Source of the DNA: Spirosoma foliorum
Lineage (GTDB): Bacteria > Bacteroidota > Bacteroidia > Cytophagales > Spirosomataceae
Assembly: GCF_014117325.1 (NCBI RefSeq)
Contig: NZ_CP059732.1
Location: 2,170,001 to 2,234,000 of the forward strand
Reading direction: 5' to 3'
DNA: 64,000 nt
The translations under genes and the position numbers were made by a program. The notes below the pieces were generated by a model that ran no database searches, was not told the DNA's origin, and worked only from the letters and a program-made list of their open reading frames with translations. Of this stretch, positions 59,984 through 64,000 are shown in pieces. How positions within the stretch are numbered: position 1 is the first letter of the stretch; the number at the start of each line of letters is the position of its first letter.

Positions 59984-61052
59984 TATGTTTACTCTTTTCC
60001 ACCGCAGATTCTACTTTCCCCTCGGCCACAGCTACTTCTTTTTCCTGCTTTTTGTTTTCGCGTTCAAAAACCTGAATGAGCACGATGAAGTAGGAGAGGA
60101 GTAATGGACCAACGACCAGGCCCAGAATCCCAAAAATAGGTACGCCTAATACAATACCCGCCAGCGTAATGAGTGGGTGAATATCGCCCATACGTCTGGC
60201 TAACATAATGCGGAGTAAGTTATCGATATTGATGATTACCACAGCTCCGACAACCAGAATACCTACCCCCTGAGCCGTGTTGCCCTGCGAGAGCTGAATT
60301 AAGCCGGCTGGAGCCCAAATGATTGGGGTTCCGAGGACGGGGATAAACGCCATAAAAAAGGCCACGGTCCCCCAGAACAACGAATCGGGTACGCCAAAAA
60401 TCCACAGCGTTAATCCGGTTAGTATACCCTGTACCAAACTAACCAATGCCTGACCCAGCACGTTGGCATTGACGTTGTTTTTGAGTGATTCCCCCAGCTC
60501 CTTTTGCGTATCTCGTTTGAACGGCAGGTACTTCTGAAGCCCTTTCTGAAAGGCTTCCTGTTGCACAAACATGAAGTACATGGTGAACAGCATAAGGCCC
60601 AGTATGACAATAAAGTCGAGTGTACTACCTGCTAATGAGGGAAGTAATCTACTGGCATAAGTGCCACCCTGACGGAGAAGCGTCTGAATATTTTGCTGAC
60701 TGGTAATCTTATAACCTGTCAGCTCTTCGGCTTTCTTGACTAAATTTAGAATATCCTGGGTATGCTGCGAATAATATTGTATTCGGTCGATGAGTAATAA
60801 ACTCAGCGTTAGAAACGGCATAATAATCACAACCACTGAGAAGACGATCAGGATAGACGTCACCAGCGATCGGTTCCAGTTTCGTTTGATGGCCAGCGCC
60901 GTGAACCAGGGTCGTAAGACGACGTAGAGAATGCCTGCCCCCAGAAAAGCCGATATGTAGCCGCTGAGGCCATAAATGATAAAGCCTGCAATGACAATCA
61001 GGCTTGTAATTAGTAAAACCCGTTGCTGTTGGGGTGTGTAAATATTGGACAT
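59979..61052 (-). CDS. AI-2E-family transporter
   Basis: A 357-residue protein of the TqsA/PerM-like family. There are hydrophobic spans at the start (LLITSLIVIAGFIIYGLSGY, SAFLGAGILYVVLRPW) and a soluble loop (QILNLV/KAEELTGYKITSQQN-like). The C-terminal half contains NVNANVLGQALVSLVQGILT, FFMAFIPVLGTPIIWAPAGL and GVPIFGILGLVVGPLLLSYF. A basic Lys-rich tail follows. Related proteins export autoinducer-2 or small anions; the substrate is not known here. Transcribed alone. Confidence 0.85.
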   Translation of the reverse strand: MSNIYTPQQQRVLLITSLIVIAGFIIYGLSGYISAFLGAGILYVVLRPWFTALAIKRNWNRSLVTSILIVFSVVVIIMPFLTLSLLLIDRIQYYSQHTQDILNLVKKAEELTGYKITSQQNIQTLLRQGGTYASRLLPSLAGSTLDFIVILGLMLFTMYFMFVQQEAFQKGLQKYLPFKRDTQKELGESLKNNVNANVLGQALVSLVQGILTGLTLWIFGVPDSLFWGTVAFFMAFIPVLGTPIIWAPAGLIQLSQGNTAQGVGILVVGAVVIINIDNLLRIMLARRMGDIHPLITLAGIVLGVPIFGILGLVVGPLLLSYFIVLIQVFERENKKQEKEVAVAEGKVESAVEKSKHK

Positions 61053-61120
61053 AAGTCAACTAAGTGCTGCGTTGAATGTACGCATTTTATTAAAAACGCA
61101 TTAAACAGCCTCAATTGTTT

Positions 61121-61233
61121 AAAAAAGGAGAAGGGGGAGGAAAGGGACGAGGGGGAGAAAGGATAAAAAATGAAGAACGCCTATCCCTGACTTTCCTTTC
61201 CTCCTTCTTGTCCCTTTCTTCCCCCTTCCCCTT
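61121..61233. repeat. purine-rich and pyrimidine-rich arms forming an imperfect hairpin
   Basis: 61121-61165 is nearly all purine on the plus strand (runs of GGGGGAGG, AAAGGGACGAGG). 61190-61233 is its approximate pyrimidine complement. The arms can pair imperfectly just after the serine ammonia-lyase stop codon, acting as a terminator. The strong strand bias also allows unusual DNA structures. Confidence 0.6.
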
Positions 61234-61239
61234 AAATTT

Positions 61240-62622
61240 TTAACATTCAGTAGCACTCAGCGCCAATCCAGCTTCGGAGGTTTCCTTGTATTTTGTCGAC
61301 ATATCGCGGCCAGTGGCTTTCATTACTTTGACGACCGCATCGAGTGAGATTTTCTGGAACGAAGCCGCACCGGAAGTTGCCAGTAGAAACGCATTATACG
61401 CTTTTACGGCACCCATCGCGTTGCGTTCAATACATGGAATCTGGACATAACCACCAATGGGGTCGCAGGTCATGCCGAGGTGGTGTTCAATGCCAATTTC
61501 GGCGGCCGCTTCGATGGGGGCAATATCGCCGATCGGTTGCGCGCAACGGGTCAAAAATGCGGCTCCCATAGCCGAGGCTGTCCCAATTTCACCCATGCAG
61601 CCCATTTCGGCACCTGAAATACTGGCATTATGTTTTACTAAGAAGCCAATAGCCGCAGCCGCCAGCATACCGGCCCGCAACGTTGGTCGATCGTAGTGAA
61701 AGTGGTGTTTAGCCAAATACGTAAGACCCGGAATGACGCCCGAAGCCCCCGAAGTTGGGGCCGTGACAACAATACCACCGGCGGCATTTTCTTCCGATGC
61801 CGCGAGGCAATAGGCATTCAGGAAGATCAAAAAACTATCCGACGACTGGCTCATGCCTTTGGCCTGATGGAACAGAATCGGTGCTTTTCGGGTCAGTTTA
61901 ATAGAGCCAGGTAGAATGCCTTTGTGTCGAAGCCCGCGCCGAACGGCTTTGTGCATAAAGTCCAGTATCTGATCGAGCCGCTGGTTTACTTCCGCTTTAG
62001 TACGATTAGTTAGCGCCATTTCATTGGCCATCAGCAACTCGTCCAGCGAAATCTTATTGATTTTGAGCTGGTTTTTCAGCTCCGCCATCGTTGCATATGG
62101 ATAGGGTACCGATAGACTATTGGGATCTATTTCGGGTTCTCCTTTACGGATAATAAAGCCACCTCCAATAGAATAGTATTCTTCCGAATAGAGGGTCTGT
62201 TCTCCGTTGGCGAGCCGCAGCACCATCGTATTGTGATAGGGAGAGTCGTATCGAATGCGCTCAAAATGAATCTGTTGGGGGCCAAGTTCAATAAGCTGAT
62301 CACCAACTGGAATTGGATAGGTTACAGAGCCATCACGCAGCAGTTTAAGTAGCGCATCGGGGTCGGTAGTTTCGGGTTGCCAGCCTAATAAGCCAGCAAC
62401 AATAGCCCGGTCGGTGCCGTGTCCTTTGCCCGTCGCACTCAGCGAACCGTACAGATGCACGTGAATGGCAGTAGCCTGCTGCTGAGTTTCAGGGGGGAGC
62501 TGGGCTAGTCGTTGCCGAAAATCGAAAGCCGCCTTCATCGGGCCGATTGTGTGTGAACTAGACGGCCCCGGCCCGACCTTAAACAGATCGAAAATGGAGG
62601 TTGTAATAGGGTTAGTAGGCAT
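61240..62622 (-). CDS. sdaA: L-serine ammonia-lyase (iron-sulfur, single chain)
   Basis: A 460-residue enzyme that deaminates L-serine to pyruvate and ammonia. The N-terminal domain starts SIFDLFKVGPGPSSSHTIGP. The C-terminal catalytic domain holds the [4Fe-4S] Cys ligands, including AEMGCMGEIGTASAMGAAF and MTCDPIGGYVQIPCIERN. Substrate loop AAGGIVVTAPTSGASGVIPG is intact. The protein ends in a Cys (LALSATEC), as in enzymes where the terminal Cys tail caps the cluster in the resting state. The MpaB-like gene lies 15 bases upstream on the same strand, so they may be co-transcribed. Confidence 0.92.
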   Translation of the reverse strand: MPTNPITTSIFDLFKVGPGPSSSHTIGPMKAAFDFRQRLAQLPPETQQQATAIHVHLYGSLSATGKGHGTDRAIVAGLLGWQPETTDPDALLKLLRDGSVTYPIPVGDQLIELGPQQIHFERIRYDSPYHNTMVLRLANGEQTLYSEEYYSIGGGFIIRKGEPEIDPNSLSVPYPYATMAELKNQLKINKISLDELLMANEMALTNRTKAEVNQRLDQILDFMHKAVRRGLRHKGILPGSIKLTRKAPILFHQAKGMSQSSDSFLIFLNAYCLAASEENAAGGIVVTAPTSGASGVIPGLTYLAKHHFHYDRPTLRAGMLAAAAIGFLVKHNASISGAEMGCMGEIGTASAMGAAFLTRCAQPIGDIAPIEAAAEIGIEHHLGMTCDPIGGYVQIPCIERNAMGAVKAYNAFLLATSGAASFQKISLDAVVKVMKATGRDMSTKYKETSEAGLALSATEC

Positions 62623-62637
62623 GTTGATGAGAGTCGG

Positions 62638-63396
62638 TTACTGGTCCAAACTTCGAATCTGGTCCAGATATTGGGCTGGTAATAGTATTCGCTGCACAAC
62701 CGATCGGAGACCAAGGGCATTCAGCAGACCATACAAACCCAGGGAATAATTCAGCAGCGATTTATTTGAAAGGTTCAGCAACTGCCGTACTTGCTCGGGC
62801 ACGAGTATACCCTGTACCTGGAGAAGCAAACTGTACCGCCATTTACCAAGTTCTTCCTGGTATCGCCGGAACAATTTATCGGTAAACTCACTATGAACCA
62901 AATCCCGATTGAGGTGAGCCTCCCGATCAATTTTCCAATCGGCATAGGTAGTGGGTAAATTGGGAACCCCCATACCAACCCCAACCTGTTGAAATACACT
63001 GAACAGCTCTTCGCGTTCGGGGGCAGTAAGGGGTCGTTTTAAGGTTTCGTAGGCTCGCTCGGAGTAGTCGATGAGCATGTAAAGTACATCCCGATAGGCC
63101 CAGTCGGGGATTTGGTAGCCTCGTTTATTCTCAATGCCGGTATGAATAGCACCCATCCGGCTAATCGATTGTCGGGCTTTATCTTCAGGAAAGAATACGA
63201 TTTCCTGGGCGTAACGAACTGTTGAGAACAAACGACCGATGGGATCGGCGGGTAGCTTGCCTGTATAAAAAAGCCAGTCAACGGCTTTGTTCAGCGCAAA
63301 TTCGGCAGCTGATCCAGCGAAAACAAGCAGAATCACATCGGCATCGCCCCAAATCTGACGTACGATAGAGCCGGGTTTTACGAAATAGGTTGTCAT
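62638..63396 (-). CDS. DUF2236/MpaB-like oxygenase
   Basis: A 252-residue haem-oxygenase-like protein of the DUF2236 family: KPGSIVRQIWGDADVILLVF, FYTGKLPADPIGRLFSTVRY, then RMGAIHTGIENKRGYQIPDW with the conserved His and Trp, and YRDVLYMLIDYSERAYETLK. The C-terminal half is helical (KWRYSLLLQVQGILVPEQ). Related proteins bind haem b and act as oxygenases, such as MpaB' in mycophenolate cleavage or latex-clearing Lcp. The substrate is unknown. Likely co-transcribed with sdaA. Confidence 0.78.
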   Translation of the reverse strand: MTTYFVKPGSIVRQIWGDADVILLVFAGSAAEFALNKAVDWLFYTGKLPADPIGRLFSTVRYAQEIVFFPEDKARQSISRMGAIHTGIENKRGYQIPDWAYRDVLYMLIDYSERAYETLKRPLTAPEREELFSVFQQVGVGMGVPNLPTTYADWKIDREAHLNRDLVHSEFTDKLFRRYQEELGKWRYSLLLQVQGILVPEQVRQLLNLSNKSLLNYSLGLYGLLNALGLRSVVQRILLPAQYLDQIRSLDQ

Positions 63397-63499
63397 TGAT
63401 GATCAAAAATGGTCAGCTATAGTCAAAACATTGTCAGGGTCAGGCTATTTTGACTTCTCTGACTACTTCTGACAAAACTTGACAATTGTCTGACAAAGC

Positions 63500-64000
63500 T
63501 TACATCGCTAAGACAACAAATTCAACGCGTCGGTTCTTTTTTTTTATTTTCTTCTGAATCGTTGGGGGCAACCGGTTTTGTATCGCCGTAGCCATTGTAG
63601 TGAATCCGTTTCTCGTCAATTCCTTTCCGAGAGATATAGCTGGCAATTACTTTAGCCCGGTTCTCCGAGAGGGCCTTATTCAGTCGTCGGTCACCAACAT
63701 TATCGGTATGTCCGGCTATTTCGATTTCCAGGTTTGGCGCAGTCGCTAATGTTTTTACGAGTTTGTCCAGCTGGGGAAATGATTCTGGACGAAGTAAATA
63801 GCTGCTTTGATCGAAATACAGATTATCGAGCCTGAAAGCCTGATTAACCTGTAGGTTTCGGAAAATACTGTCGGGCTTCGGTTCTTCTTTTTCAAGCCGC
63901 ACAACGTAACCATAATCGGTGCAGGTATCGCACGTAACCACCATCAATTCTTCGGCTTCATAATAGCCGGGAGCACTGGTTATCACATTCAGCGTGTCGG
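63500..64000 (-). pseudogene. OmpA-family protein, C-terminal part, frameshifted near its end
   Basis: The gene runs in from beyond base 64000. A beta-domain end (YVVRLEKEEPKPDSIFRNLQ) leads into an OmpA-like peptidoglycan-binding domain: LDNLYFDQSSYLLRPESFPQ, IEIAGHTDNVGDRRLNKALS with the conserved Asp, and ENRAKVIASYISRKGIDEKR. A nine-A run on the coding strand (near 63537-63545) shifts the frame to a stop at 63522-63524. Eight A would give NKKKNRRVEFVVLAM and a stop at 63500-63502, the normal end. Outer-membrane anchoring to peptidoglycan is the known role. One extra A is the only defect seen. Confidence 0.8.

Noticed and set aside
1..64000. tRNA, rRNA or prophage regions
   Set aside because: No cloverleaf, rRNA core sequence or phage structural gene was recognised by reading; a covariance search could still find a tRNA I missed.

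Overview
The window looks like a chromosomal segment of a Bacteroidota bacterium of the Cytophagales, most like Spirosoma and relatives. The evidence is LytS/LytTR two-component pairs, many short-signal lipoproteins, CarboxypepD_reg-type and VWD surface proteins, a PspC/head-GIN protein behind a PadR regulator, and several -7 promoter boxes of the Bacteroidota form TAnnTTTG. No rRNA, tRNA or CRISPR array was recognised. It is a gene-sparse accessory region with many insertion sequences (IS) and decayed genes.

Layout. 1-9.3 kb: a broken histidine-kinase end, decayed SDR and cyclase genes, an intact IS4-type element (1920-3087), a CarboxypepD_reg lipoprotein, a MITE, a divergent epimerase/AraC pair, and a long decayed surface-protein gene. 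9.3-12 kb: a nested wreck of three IS families. 12-17.1 kb: a response regulator, a Xre-RES toxin-antitoxin pair, a decayed aminotransferase, two NTF2-like proteins and a Crp-type regulator cut off by an IS. 17.1-23.4 kb: an intact IS3-type element, then hemerythrin, RidA, VOC and dihaem cytochrome c genes, then an intact IS4-type element. 23.4-31.4 kb: a LytTR/LytS pair, an S41 peptidase, a ZU5-like lipoprotein, a cupin, a glycosyltransferase and a second CarboxypepD_reg lipoprotein. 31.9-36.5 kb: an HxlR/SDR pair, a SnoaL-like gene split cleanly by an ISL3/ISAon1-type element, and an IS3 element. 36.5-45.4 kb: a decayed DUF2652 gene, a two-gene GNAT plus adenylation-carrier-thioesterase cluster, a 17-residue-repeat surface protein and a VWD lipoprotein. 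46-51 kb: MFS exporter, HxlR/NmrA pair. 51.2-56.2 kb: a large glycosidase-like protein and a GH9 enzyme. 56.3-64 kb: an IS3 relic, PadR/PspC, an AI-2E exporter, L-serine ammonia-lyase, an MpaB-like oxygenase and an OmpA-type protein that runs off the window.

The most unusual signal is a family of GC-rich 16-bp insertions found only inside transposase genes of different IS families: once in an IS4-type relic, three times in one IS110-type gene, once in an IS3 orfA, and twice in another IS3 relic. In six of the seven, cutting out exactly 16 bp restores a transposase reading frame; the seventh is less certain. All seven fit one pattern: CGNN, then a 4-bp stem, a CG-starting tetraloop and the matching stem half. 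The stems differ between copies but remain perfectly paired. I know of no described element of this kind. An assembly artefact or a known REP-like element must be excluded.

A second general pattern is that most simple frameshifts in otherwise sound genes are one extra base in a homopolymer, including an 11-C run in the adenylation gene. This points either to base-calling errors or to slippage.
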